The notes: generated from the sequence alone by a model not told the origin. Counted from the first letter of the stretch, positions 18,978 through 31,800 are shown. The stretch is 64,000 nt of DNA from Paralichthys olivaceus (GCF_024713975.1 NC_091108.1:10647001-10711000); one strand, 5' to 3'. Made by a program: numbers and translations.

Positions 18978-18996
18978 GCATTGTGGGTCGCGTAGT
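18978..18996 (-). promoter_or_regulatory. ZNF143/THAP11-type promoter motif (SBS-like) of ubxn7
   Basis: The minus strand reads ACTACGCGACCCACAATGC, which fits the known consensus ACTACAATTCCCAGAATGC at the ACTAC, CCCA and ATGC blocks with the same spacing. It sits about 110 bases upstream of the ubxn7 start codon in a CpG-rich stretch, where such sites usually work. Seen in sequence; function inferred. Confidence 0.6.
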
Positions 18997-19039
18997 TCAA
19001 GGGGTCGCTTGACTGTGAAAATGTTATTACATGTTTTAA

Positions 19040-19405
19040 AGGTCCAGTGTGTGAGATTCACGTGAAAGGAAATTATTGGCAGAAATTTAATTTAGAATAA
19101 TCCTCATGATGTTTTCACCAGTTTGTTTCATCTAAATTGTATCAATTGTAGTTTTCTTTACCCCAGAAAAGGTCCTTTATATTTAAATACTTTATATTTA
19201 CATCAAGGGGACCCTCTCTACGGAGGCTGCCATGTTTTTTACATTAGTGCAGACTGGACAAACTAAACACCTTTTGAGTTTTTGTAACAACTGAAGCTAC
19301 CACAGGTTCTTTTTCATGTTTGGAAGGAGAGGGTGAGGTGAGGGCTGTTCAGCTGCAACATGCAACTTCAACACTAGATATCACAACATTCTACACTCTG
19401 AACCT
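19040..19405 (+). mobile_element. Non-autonomous DNA transposon (MITE) with TTAA flank, copy B
   Basis: 366 bp just upstream of ubxn7. It starts AGGTCCAGTGTGTGAGATT and ends CTACACTCTGAACCT, which is its imperfect inverted repeat. The left flank is TTAA (19036-19039); the right flank is TTAG, a one-base-decayed TTAA. It is non-coding and holds 'atcctcatgatgttttcacc' and 'ccatgttttttacattag', both found in other copies. Confidence 0.85.
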
Positions 19406-22293
19406 TTAGAGCAGAATCACTGACTTCATTATAAACCTTCTGATTTTGTACAGTACGTTTTTCACACCCATAAATTAGTATTGCAAATAAAAAAAACCTG
19501 TCCAAATTCATGATGACATATTTTAATTAATAATTAGCTTTTACCTCTTTCTTTTCCCCCCGTATATTATGTTATATCTCCTTTTTTGACAGAATTTATG
19601 TATGTACTGTTTAATTTATTGTATCTTATATTTATCTATATTTATTTAACTGTCCTGTCACTTTAGCTGACTATTTTCTGTGTTGAGTAGATATCTGTGA
19701 TAGACACTGACATAAATTGGTGGGGTAAATTTCTACATGAATCATGTTGTTAATCATTTTAGGTTAATTTTACATATACAAATGAGAATGGACTGGCACC
19801 AAAATAAAAGACATTAAAAAAAACAAATAATCAATTATTTTGAATTCATTTTAAAGTGACTTTTAATGAATCGACTAACCTTTATTGAAATCCCCTGCCT
19901 TGTACAAACATGCATTTTCTGTTTCTGAATAATTATGTTTTGATCTCTTTGTTGCAAATGAAGAACGTTAGAAAATGAGTTGATAGTGTCATCTTAAACA
20001 ATATTTCATCCAGATTGGCTTCGATCAGTCATGACAAATATAACAGTTTATACATTAAAGCTACATAGACTTAAGTTGTGTAATTTTATTATTATTTGCA
20101 TAATACATTCAGTTTGAAAACAGCATCAACCAAGTCCAAACACTGAAACTCAGTTCTAACAACAGAGAGCTAATAGCAGTTGCTCATTCAATGGCCCCTT
20201 AAGGTCAAGTTATTTTTATTACCGTATCTCACACCAATCTGTTGTGCTGCCTGGCGTAAACAAGAAAGAAAAAAGATAACACTTTACAAAGGGAAGGTGA
20301 TAATGGCACAGACTTTCTACATAACTTGTCCAAACTATATTTACAAATACACAAAGTGACAGCTCCAATCCCACTGGTCAATTGTAAAGTAATTTAAACC
20401 CAAATATAAAATGACAGTACATCCATATCGGAGATAATCAGTAAACCATAATGTCCCTTCGTTTTGAATATAATTAATATTTTCAAGGTGAGCTATGGTC
20501 CAATTTGCTAACCGTGAAGAATTGGATTTAAAAGGTTTGTAACTGCAATTTCTATTCCATTGAAAAAAGATCTGTTAGCTACTGATATCTCTATAATACC
20601 AAGCATTGTTACTTTGATTGAGTATTCACTCAGGCCACTATAAGCTCATTTGCAGGTAATTTAAATTTTTGACCCAGTGCTGTGCTGAAATCAGAGGTTT
20701 CTGTATCACTGTTACATGTGACCTTTTTCAACCTGAGATGGGAAATTACTTTCATATAAAAGATGCCTTTTAATTTTAAATAGGAATAAATCAAGTGCAC
20801 TCAAGCGTTATATACAAGAGAGAATAAATCATTCACTATTGGTTCAACATGGCAAAATGGCCAATCAATATACGTACATCAGTATTCTGTACTTAAGCAA
20901 CACTGAACACCAACGGAGAATTAATACTGAACATGTCAATGTGGTGTCTAAAGTAAATTTCGAAAAAATTGGATCTGCACACATCATGAAGTTTATCAAA
21001 CATTGGGAAACATCACTCGTTAGTGTCAACTTCTGCCCTTCACCAGTGAATATACTTCAAAAACAGTCGATATTTTCCTGTGATCACTTCAGATAAAATG
21101 TATGACCAAAAGAGAACCAAGGTTGTTATCAGTGATGTATTTAAGGTTACAAAAAACAATACCACTCAGAGCACAAAGGTGAATAAAAATTACTAGATTC
21201 ACCCCTCTTACATGAACTGCATCAGAATTTCACGGGTTCTTCCCTGGCCTATGACCAATCCCACTACCAAGTGGTAGAAGAATTGCTTCTGCACTTTTTG
21301 CATAAACCTGATGACAAACAATCAAAGCAAACCAATGGACACGGGTGAAAAACAAAATGTGGGCAGTGACGTACAGAAGTGGGGCGGGGGTGATGTACCA
21401 CTGATTACAAACAATCTTTATGAACACATTAAAATGATCTTACATTCTCATGAGCTTTATTTTACTGCACAAGTCCCTCTTGTTGAACAGAAAATCGGCC
21501 TCTGAGCTGTTTTGAAGGAATAGACTTCTTCATTAAAATGACTCTTCAGTTTATGCTGATATGTTTGCCTTAGAAAACATGGACGTTACTGAACTGCGTC
21601 GGGTTCATTTTAGATGATTCCGTGACAAACATGTTTGTAAATAAGACAATAAGTATGTATTCCGAAGATTAAAATACATAAATTATGTTTTGTCATGGAA
21701 TCTCCTATTAATGTGTTTAATTGTTGTACGGGGTGAGAACAGTCTCATCCTGTTCAACCAGAAGGAATAAAGTCACAATAAAGTCCTTCAACTATTAACA
21801 ATGCCACCCTTTTCCTGTCTTATGTTCGCAGTGCAACTTCAACAATGCAGTAAATGAGACTGGTTTCTTATTTTGCTAATGGGCACTGTATGAATGAGGA
21901 GGGAGATGTCTCCATACAGTGTCCTACACATGCAAAATAATAAAATAAAAACAAGTGCAGAGGAAATGTGGGGGTGCGATGGGCTTCAGGTACTTTCACA
22001 GCTCATATCCAGCTTAATAATTAACTTAGCCTCCTAACAATAGTATAGATCAAGGTGTGAATGAGTGCATACATGCATGCATGCATGTATGTTGAGTGGG
22101 CCTGGGGGAGTTTATTGTTGGAATGTATATTTGTGTATGAAGTGACTATAATGATTCAGTGAGGCCAATGTGTTTCTATAGGCAGGGGAGGCAGGGGAGT
22201 GAGGTGAGAGGTGAGAGGGGTGAGGGAGGTGAGGGAGGTGAGAGAGGTGAGGGAGAACACTGTGAAGTTGGCAGGTTTGTCGTATACAGCAGT
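19406..22293. other. Intergenic between ubxn7 and ppp1r7, including ppp1r7 3' UTR
   Basis: AT-rich, no recognised gene. The part near 22293 should be the 3' UTR of ppp1r7; a minus-strand AATAAA lies at 22111-22116. A (TGCA)n-like run sits at about 22071-22088 and a GGTGAGGGA-type minisatellite at 22196-22255. The 85-codon open frame at 20839-21096 resembles nothing known. Confidence 0.5.
22196..22255. repeat. Short minisatellite of GTGAGRG units
   Basis: About 60 bases of degenerate purine-rich tandem units (gtgagagg, gtgaggga) some 40 bases beyond the ppp1r7 stop codon, so it would be transcribed as CT-rich RNA in that 3' UTR. Seen directly. Confidence 0.75.
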
Positions 22294-25200
22294 TTAGAAG
22301 CGGATGAAGGTTGCATCAATCTGGCGTACACTGGGTAGCGCCAGCATGATCTTTCGTCGATACTGTGGGTCCTTCTGTAGCGGGTTTCTTTCGAGATAGA
22401 CCGTCTCCAGAGACTTGGCGTTCTTCAGCTCATCGAGGTCTGACCAGTTGTCAATTTGATTATCGTTCATCTGGGGAGAGAATGGGAGAAAATGTAGCCA
22501 ATGAGAAGACACGGTTAGCATTGTCCTGCATGGCAGAGGACTTTTACAACAAATTCATTTTTGGGAGAGTGTTAAATAATCAACTGTTGTTTAATCAGTC
22601 AAAAGGTACGATTAGTAAGACTTTAAATTCTGATCAGGATGTTTATAGACTTAATTATCAGTTCCATGTTTGTAGTTTTATTATCCAGACGATTAACTTT
22701 AAAAGACCCTGTGGAAACCCCGTGAAAAAGTCTTAACATTGACAGATTATTTTTGCCACAGGCATCTGGGTCCTGTATAAATAGTGTTGATAAATAGGAA
22801 GTGTCAACAAGTAACTGATGGATGACTTATTACATACATATTAATTGATAAGTTGCATTTTAGATGTTATAGCAGAATATGCACTATATATTTAAATGAT
22901 TAATACCAACTCACTGCTGTTGTGCATACAGTCTAATTGGCATTACTTATTGAGACTTTAAATTAAACAGATATATAAATTACAGATTAAAATCCATAAG
23001 TATATAATAAAAAAAGAGTTTAATATTTTTTGTATAATTTCACAAATAATCCATACCCAGAATTCCTGCAGCTCCGTCAGATGACTGATGTTCTCAATGT
23101 TTCTTACACGATTGGCTGCAATGTCCAGGGTTGTGAGCTTTTTCTATGCAGGTAAACAAACAATGTGTTACAAAGTACAGAATTAACTTTCTGTATATGT
23201 TCTCACATTTAGCAAAACGCATGATGGACAGTTTGTCATCAAGTCCTTTTAGAAATAGTGCAATTAAGATTCTATAACTCACATTGTTCTCCAAGCCCTC
23301 GATGACCTCAATGCCATTGTGGCTCAGATAGAGCTCTCTCAGGTTGACAAGGTTCTGCATACCCTCAATTTTAGTAATCCGATTACTCTGAAAATAAATG
23401 TACGCAACGTTGTTAACCAACATGTCCATATGCATACATAACTTACATTTTCGGAAACACTCATGAAGTGCTGAAAAACATTTGCATTACCTGAATACTT
23501 AAGACAGTCAGGTTGTGCAAACCCTCCAAATTCTGAAACTTAGTTATTTTATTGGTGCCAAGAAACAAACTTTGCAATGATCCGAGAGTATCCAGGTTCT
23601 CTATAACCTGTGAACACAACAAGTTAAACAGAAAGAAAATAAGCATGTTAAAATTGAGTCATGATTACTTCACTACTGACCTATGAAGTATTTTTAACAC
23701 TAACATCACAGCAACACGTTAAGATGTACACAACATCTATAAAAAGGTTTAACCATCTTCAAACATCTCACCCTGATTCGATTGGAACCCAGCTCCAGCA
23801 TCTCCAGGCCTGTCAAGTGTTCCAAGTTGGAAATGCTGCTAATTTTGTTGTGAAGTAGAAAAAGCTTCTTCAGCTGGGTCAACTGCTCCAAACCCTCCAC
23901 TTTCCTCAAAACGTTGAAGGACACATCGAGCTGCCTGTTGGTCCATCAAACAAATGTCTCCATTAGAAGTCATTGTAATTAAAATCTGGGTTCTTTGTTC
24001 TGTAATATCTGCCATATCAAAAAATATTATACAACTTTATATCTACATTTACCACTTCAGCCCTCTATGGATGCATCATATGTGGAGATAACGGAGAGTT
24101 TTTCCAGACTTACTCCAACTGTGTGAGGGTGTGCAGGTTCTCCAGTTTGCGGATCTGATTGTCGTAGAGATCTAGTTCCTGCAGTGACGTCAAACTGTCA
24201 AGGTTTTCTAACTTTTTAATGAGGTTTTGTCGTAAGGAGAGTGTCTGTGTGGAGATGAAGAGAACGTGAAGTTACAGAAATATGACTTGATTTTTATCAT
24301 AGAATGTAAATTAAAGAATGTAAACAGGAGGAAAATAATTGGAACTAAGATAAAAGACCATTCTCAGTAACTGAAGTTACTTACTTTGGCCTTTTGTAGC
24401 ACCTCCAATCCTTCAATCTTTCCAATACGACAATGAACAAGATCAACATCCTAGAAAGAAGATGGATAACTATAGATTGTCTTTTAGAGAAAAGATACAG
24501 CTGCAGTGGTGAAACATTTGGGAAATATATTTATATATTTTCAAAATTAAACATTTTGTGATTTGTATCCCAAGCAACAATAAGTGAACATTCTAAAATA
24601 CATAAAAGTGTTTAATGATCATCCAACCAAAAGCAGTCATTATAAATATAGGACATTGATATGGATATGGTTAATATCTGCATTTCCCCCCAGGGCCAAA
24701 TTACTCTACAGTGGTTTCTACAGGTTTTTATCTGTTACAATGGGCAGTGATAGAAATGAGACACCTGGCTGAAGAAATACATTTGGCAAGACAGAGAGGT
24801 GAGAGCTTCTCAGCTTTCGTTGCGTTCATGACATCGAATATGATGCACCGGGGGGGGAAAAACAGAAAGGCAAATTCTTCTACTGGCAATCGTTAATGAA
24901 TCAATCACCTTTTTTGGAAGGTTTACCAGTGTTTAGAAAATCTGTGTATACCCTCTGATTTTGGTGTAAAAGAGGTATACACTGTTAGTGTGAATGATTG
25001 TTTGTCTTTGTATGTTTGCCCTGTGGGTGGAATGTCCAGTGTGTACCCTCAATGGATAAGTGGTATAGAGGATGGATAGATCGATGGATGAGTACATCTG
25101 AACAGCAGTAGTGTTTTTAGACCCTGTTCTAACCTCTTCCTCAGGGTCCAACGTTATGGTGTCCATGTCAACAGGAGACTCTTCTTTACCTTCAACAAGA

Positions 25201-26166
25201 AGGAAATTACATCAGATAAAATAACAAAGCTGCATCAAGGAAGGGTATTAATAAAAAGATACAGCCACAAAAAGCTTCTTAAAACAGTCGAGGAGACTGA
25301 TTGGTGGTTATTTAACACTGCCATGATAGATGGCTAGTTCTTGGTCGTGTCAAATTGATATCAGCTGACAGGCTGGTTTAGAAAACATCTTCCTTTCAAC
25401 GTGGCAGAGCTGCAGATGTATTGATTTACTTGTGGCAGCGGGCTGATTGGGGTCCACGTCTCCATTGATACTCTTCCTCCTGGTCTCATCATCCCCGGAC
25501 TCCTCGGACTCACCCCTCCGGTCCACTGCAGTCAGCAGACGAGCACAAGAGAAGCTCATTAGATGAAGATCTAGATTGTCTGGTTGCTATCGATGTAAAA
25601 TCACGTTCGTGCACCCTGACACACGCGTGGCCCCATCGGGACTACAACTCCCAGTGGACACATCTGACCGTGACTTGCTGTTATTCAGTTTTTAGAGGCA
25701 GCTTGCAGGCTAAGGTTAGCTCACTCCCATTAAGACACACGCTGAGCACTGCTAACTATGTTAGCGAGCTAGTTAGCAGACTGGACCACGTTTAAAGCTG
25801 AAATTTGCACATGTCACCACGGCGGACATGTCTATGTTAAACATAACATCCACTCTTTATATATTATACGTTTTTTTAAAGGTCAGAGAAAGTGAACTTG
25901 TTAATATGTGGATTAGCAAGGCGGGGTGAGTTGACTGAATAGCGTTTCACTAGCGAGTCTTGTTGTTAGCCTGTTAGCTCGCTAGCTAGCCAAGGATGGA
26001 GATCTGCTTAGTAACAAGGAGAACGAGTCGCCGGATGTGTTCACATGAAGCCGCCGCTGTTCATCCGCACGAGCACCGGCGCACCCACACGATACAAACA
26101 TGTCGCGGCTGCATCGTCCCACATTTACCCACCTTCCATTTCTTGAAGCTCTCCAGCAGAAGCCAT
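22294..26166 (-). CDS. ppp1r7: Protein phosphatase 1 regulatory subunit 7 (SDS22), complete, 10 exons, 343 aa
   Basis: Leucine-rich-repeat subunit that binds nascent PP1 catalytic subunit and controls its assembly and mitotic activity. Exons: 26133-26166, 25430-25525, 25134-25189, 24385-24450, 24114-24244, 23772-23934, 23491-23607, 23283-23387, 23057-23143, 22294-22470; the sum is exactly 344 codons. The N-terminal 60 or so residues are acidic and disordered (ESEESGDDETRRKS, TLDPEEE). They are followed by a run of 22-residue SDS22-type LRRs (LQELDLYDNQIRKLENL, LKKLFLLHNKISSISNLEHL, LRELYLSHNGIEVIEGLENN) and the LRR cap (SLETVYLERNPLQ, DPQYRRKIMLALPSVRQIDA, ending TFIRF). Human is 360 aa, with the difference in the N-terminus. 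The start is the only ATG before the acidic leader, in a CpG-rich region. Its 5' end faces the class I-like gene 2.7 kb away. Confidence 0.96.
25641..25660 (+). promoter_or_regulatory. ZNF143-type motif in ppp1r7 intron 1
   Basis: Reads ACTACAACTCCCAGTGGACA, matching the first 14 bases of the ZNF143/SBS consensus with one change. It lies in the first intron, about 500 bases downstream of the start codon. It could serve an alternative promoter, or be chance or repeat-derived. Seen; function inferred. Confidence 0.45.
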
Positions 26167-27901
26167 GTTTCCTGTAAACACTACTGACAACCGCTCAGCC
26201 AATCCGGTGGAGGCTCATCCCGCGGCCACACACAAGGGGGCGCTGTGGCACACAGAGAAGGACTGGCTCGTGTCAACGATTGAGTTTACACCTTAAAACC
26301 ACAGACTGTATATAAAGAGCTTAAGATCTAAATAATACATAATGTGATAATAATCCTGATCATATTTACTGGTATTTTGCTTTGCCACTGTTTCATATGT
26401 TTAATGTTTTGTTTCTTTTATTCTTTCTATTTGTGTTTACTTGTATGTAATGCCATCTCCTTTCTGTTATTTATTTGTAATACCTTCTTTCACTTGATGT
26501 ACATCGAATATAAAACACACATCAGTAGAACTCTCAAGTATTCCGCGTGAAGAAAACATTCATAATATATTTAAATATTATTCTTTTTGCTGTCTATTTA
26601 AATTTGTTTTAATATTTACACATATCTGTTAATATAATAATATAATCCCTCTTTCTTTTTTCTTGAATTATTTTTGAATCCTTATAGCTCCTATGTATGT
26701 GTGTCTTTGTCTTTTTATTCTCATGTGTTTCTTATTGTTGAAAGTTGCCTTACTTTACCTTGCCTCATGCATTGTGATTTTTCAAATGTATTCTTTTTGT
26801 TCACCCCTGTTTACTATTTCATTGGTACGGATCATTGTCCAACAAAAAACTTAGGTCCCTGTTGAAAATTCCCATTGCAGGCTTATGTGGCCTTGCTGCC
26901 TTTAATTCTAGGAACTAGAGCATGAAATGAAAGGGAAAGAAATATACTTAAAAAAACAAACAAACAAACCCCCACCCCATGAAAAACGCATCACTTAGAG
27001 TGGGCAGGGTCACAAGATTTTAAAACCAAGGTCTAAAAAAAGTGTAATTTGACCATGTATCACTGCACAGCACAGAACCTGGCTCCCTCACAGCCCACTG
27101 TTTATACAATCTTTTCCTGTGTGTCCTGCATACCTTCCATTTTAGGATGATGCCTGTAGAAGACTGAGGAACGAGTACTTGAGATCTGGTCAAAACATAA
27201 CATGTCACATTTTAAACATTCCACATACGCAGCAGATAAACAGAGCTGAAAACATCTTATGCTCCCCATGTCATTTGTTTCTGATACGTTTTTATAAGAA
27301 CCATCACATGTGATTAAAAAAAATAGGACTGTACAGTAGAGATAATGCTTGACCTTTTATTTAGATAGACAGACGAAGAGACAGAGATGAACAATATGTT
27401 CCTTATTATCACACTAATAAAAACAACAGACCGCGTCAGTCAGGATAACGATACATTTAAAACTATAAGGCTTTGCTCCCAAAGATGAAGAGTAATTGTC
27501 AAGAAGCAGGGTCATGTTTAACTGGACCTCTGGCTAAATATTTTTGGAAGCTGCATGTCACAGAATCATTGACAAGCCGGGCAGCCGTTAAATGTACTTA
27601 TTAACATTCCTTTACCATGGGTAATGTGTGGATAGACTCTGACTTTAACCACAGTGAAGCCTATAGATTTGTAAAGTTTCAGGAGAGTTTCAGCAAAGTT
27701 GTATTATTGTTTTCTCTCTAAAGTATGAGTTTGATGGTGTATTCACTTAGTCCAGCACTGTCATCTCACAGGTTCCTGATTTGAATCCCTGTTTGGGTCT
27801 TATTTTGTGGAGTTCACAAAACAGTGTGTCTGCATGTTTTTTTCTCCACAAACTCCCACCGTCTAAAGACATGCAGATTGGGGTTCGGTTGATTGGAGAC
27901 T
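26167..27901. other. ppp1r7 promoter region and AT-rich spacer
   Basis: The CpG-rich start region of ppp1r7 spans about 25990-26230. Beyond it is AT-rich sequence with no gene: T-rich stretches at 26340-26830 and nothing recognisable up to the MITE copy at 27909. Confidence 0.5.
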
Positions 27902-27908
27902 TTAAAGA

Positions 27909-28275
27909 AAGGTACAGAGTGTAGAATGTTGTGATATCTAGTGTTGAAGTTGCATGTTGCAGCTGAACAGCCCTCACCTCACCCTCTCCTTCCAAACATA
28001 AAAAAGAACCTGTGGTAGCTTCAGTTGTCATAAAAACTCAAAAGGTGTTTAGTTTGTTCAGTCTGGACTAATGTAAAAAACATGGCGGCCTCCGTAGAGA
28101 GGGTCCCCTCGATGTAAATATAAAGTATTTAAATATAAAGGGCCTTTTCTGGGGTAAAGAAAACTACAATTGATACAATTTAGGTGAAACAAACTGGTGA
28201 AAACATCATGAGGATTATTCTACATAAGATTTCTGCCAATAGTTCCCTTTCACCTGAATCTCACACACTGGACCT
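27909..28275 (-). mobile_element. Non-autonomous DNA transposon (MITE), copy C, inverted
   Basis: Same family as 19040-19405 in opposite orientation. It begins 'aaggtacagagtgtagaatg' and ends 'tcacacactggacct', next to TTAA at 28275-28278. A TTAA also lies six bases upstream of the left tip (27902-27905). It lies in the spacer between the divergent ppp1r7 and class I-like genes, 0.6 kb from the latter's start. Confidence 0.8.
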
Positions 28276-28853
28276 TAAAATTGTGACTGTGAGAGTGTCT
28301 CTGTAAGTTCCCTCTGTGATACGCTGGCGACCTGTCCAAAGTGTACCCACAACTCAGCCAGCCTGGATGGGTTTCTCATGCTTTTAACTGTCCTGCATTC
28401 TAATTCAGTTTTTAACTTCTTTCAGTTTCTGTTTTATCAAAATCTAATTTTAGACTCATACACCTTAGTTTTTATTCTTAGGCACTGTAGACTTGCTGTT
28501 TAAAATGTGCTTTTTAAATAAACTTGACTTGATTTAATACCCATAAAATCATATCTCATCATGTAAACATGTGCGAGCTGGGCGTGTGTGTTTTTGGAGC
28601 ACAGCAGATTCAGGCAAAACAGGATCTGATCTTCTGTGCATCAGAGCTCAGCCAATCACAGATCAGACATGCACATTTAAAGAACAGTCGGTAGAGGTTG
28701 CAGACGCAGTGAGCAACCGTGACGGGGTGTGCTCGAGTCCTCGGTCAAGCCGCCGGTGTGGATGTCTCACTCGTGCACTGGTCACACTTAAATGGCTTAA
28801 ACCAATCCGGGCTATTTCCAACCGTGGAGATTTCTTGTGAGCACGAGCTGGAA

Positions 28854-31800
28854 ATGAAGTTTCTTGGCTTTCTCGCGCTAGTGCTGTGCCGCTCGTCTCG
28901 GGCTTTTCCTGTTCCAGTGGGTGAGAAGCTTGTTTGTGCTGCATGTCATCGTTTCCTCTGTGAACCAGCAGATTTACAACAGCCACAATTTAAAGAAACT
29001 GACTGTGTAGATGTGTGTTGTAGGAGGAAAGTAACGCAGCCTACTACTACTGCAAAACTTCCTACCATTGTGAAACTTCGTGTTCACTTTTTTTCCTCAC
29101 ACCAAACCAACTGTGTTTATTTCAAATGGAAATCATATTGAAACTTTGGTGTTTAATCCACTTGATTTTCAGAAAATCTCCCCAACGCGATCGAAACTAG
29201 GGCAGCAGCGAAAGAGTTAAAGAGAGTTAAACCCACTCAGCTTTGTCTGACAGTGTCAACAAATACTGTACTGGGGGGAAACAATTCCTGGATGTCTGCT
29301 GTGTAGATTGCTCAAAGCTGGCAGCCCTTTTTATTCCACTATATGCATTTAATAATCAAGCAGAAGACATTAAATGTTTGCATGGCATGAGAGAAAAAAC
29401 ACCAGACGTCTAATGTAGTTGCACCGAGCACAACCTTAAAATCATATATGAGTGGTTTTATTTTTGCATTCACAGTTGTGTCTTGATGTGTGTTGAGAAT
29501 GGGGCTATTTTATGCATGAGCAATTTGGAGTATTTGCAGCACAAGTTACTTTCTGTTTAACACCTGTTTTGCATGACCTGTTGTGTAACTTTGTGCATGT
29601 GTAAACCGAAGTAAGAGAAGATATACCATTTAGGCAATTCACAACGATGAGGACATAGGTTGAATAATTGTGCAATTTGTCCAATTCAGTTCTGATAAAC
29701 AATATATGCATTTGTGTGCATTTTTTGTTTTTCCTCCATCAGATACTGTCATAGTTCAGGCCCAGCAGTGGGGAGTGGTGGGTGCTCAGAGCGTTGAGGA
29801 ACAAGTTCTTCTCAATGGAGTCTCTCTCTCTGGCACAAGCCATGAATTCAACAATATAAAGGAAACCATTTCGACTGATCCCCTCCTCCTGGATCTCATC
29901 AGTGTCAACCAGACTTCAGTGCTCAGTAAGCAGGTCACCGTGTGCTCGAGATGAATGTAAGTGATGTTGTTACTTGTGACATTTAACTCTTGTTTTGCCC
30001 CCCCCCCCCCAGGGAACCACACTGTTCTGCGCTCTCGTGAATGCATACTGGAGGGGTCTGAGCTGCACTGGACGGACCGTGTGTTCTTTGATGGGAAGGT
30101 CTGTCTCACTCTGGACCACACCGACACGTGGAAGGCACATGCACCAGAAGCGCTGGCCATCAAAATGTTGTGGGACCAGGAAGAGCAGCACACGAGGGAA
30201 GAGAGGATCCGCCTTCAGAGTGGATGCATCAAGCTCATGAGGGAGCTGAAGCTTTCGGGGGAACAGTCAGGTGTGTATTTGTGGCTTTTTCTTTTTTTTT
30301 TATTATAAATCTTTTTATTGGTTTTTTTCATTTACATATACCAGCAGCTCACATATACAGTGTGTGCAAAATAAGCTGTCGAACAGTGGTAGTTGGCTGC
30401 TTTATCTAATGCTCTATCGAACTAGAACTGAGCCTTCTGCGAACCCAATTAACCCTTATCCCTTCCCACCCACTGCTAGGCAGACATACAAAAATAAATA
30501 AAAATAAAATAAGGTGAGGGGAGGGGCAGGGCATCTAGTCACTTTCTGGGTGAATAGTAACTCTGTTTAAGTACTCTAAAAAGGGTTGCCATGTTTTGAT
30601 GAAAGCGTTATCAGAACCCGCCAGTGAGAGTCTAATCTTCTCAAGTTTGATATGAGTTAAGATCTCTTTAAGCCAGCTGTTATGTGAGAACATGTTTCCA
30701 CTTAAATAAGATAAGGTGTCTGGCCAATAGGGTTGTAAAGGCCAATACGCTGTTGCAAGTGTTTAATATGTTAAACATGTGTGTGTGATTAGCAGGAGAC
30801 TGTTTACATATTACAACTGTCACTGGTGCCTGGGTAAATCTTTGCCAGCCGGACGTTTGTGTAGTGTACCCTGAAAAGAACTTTACATTGTAATAAGCTG
30901 TGCCTGGAACATATAGAGGACGTATAAACTAGCTTAAGGATTTTGTCCCAGTGATTATCTGAAATTGGAGCTCCTATTTCCTGTTCCCAAGTCTGGTGCA
31001 GACGAGCAGTTTGGACGGGGTTAAGCGAGTCAATGGAGTTGTAAATCACAGAGATGGAGCACTTTTGTGTAGGATCGAGGGTGAGCAAGGAATCAATCAG
31101 AGATCCGGAAGGGTGGTTGGGGAAGTGAGGGTAGGTGGTTTGGACAAAGTGCCTGGCTTGGAGAAAACGAAAAAAGTGAGAGTGGGGTAATTCAAAAATC
31201 AGTAAATGTGTTTTCTTTGTAAAGGTCTTTGATATACAATAAACCTTTGTTTCACCAGGCAGTAAAAGTGGGGTCTGATAAAGAGGGTGGGAATAGATGT
31301 TTTTTAACAAATGGGGCTACAGTTGAGTGCTCATTCAAGCCATAGTCTTATGAAATTGATTCCGAATTTTCAGTGAATTAGTAACAACAGCGCGGGAGAC
31401 CTGTGTGGCATTTGTGGGATTTTGAGATGAATTTTTTTCAAGTTTGCGACTAGAACTCAAGCAAAACCAGTGGTGTAATATTTAGATTTGAACACCAGCT
31501 ATAAAAGACTTAAATATCAGTATTGGAAATGTTATTCTCCCTAATATTTGCATTAGCATTGGGCCAAAAAATTCCACATTGGCCCGGCTCTAATTTTACA
31601 TGAAAAACTCTAATGCTTCTACACCCGGATTAGTTGCAACTTAATTATAAGGGAGTACCTATCCATTCTACATGATTCATTTGTTCTGTATTCTCAATAC
31701 AGTATTGGTCATAACAGATAGAATAGACCACAGTGTCCTGGGTCCTGTCTGGAGGTTATTACTCTGCAGAAACTGCTTGAATGTTGCTGGTGGCTGTGAA

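Noticed and set aside
23057-23143. Possible frameshift in ppp1r7 exon 9
   Set aside because: A recount of the A run showed three, not four; the exon is 87 bases and stays in frame (LTTLDIAANRVRNIEN).
28719-28853. Upstream in-frame ATG as start of the class I-like protein
   Set aside because: It would place 45 polar residues before a good signal peptide; the downstream ATG fits a type I membrane protein better.
29786-30193. 135-codon minus-strand frame
   Set aside because: It lies antisense to the class I-like exons 2 and 3, spans their intron and resembles no protein.
30804-31310. 168-codon minus-strand frame as a host gene
   Set aside because: The sequence is the C-terminal end of an L1-type ORF2, so it is part of a LINE fragment.
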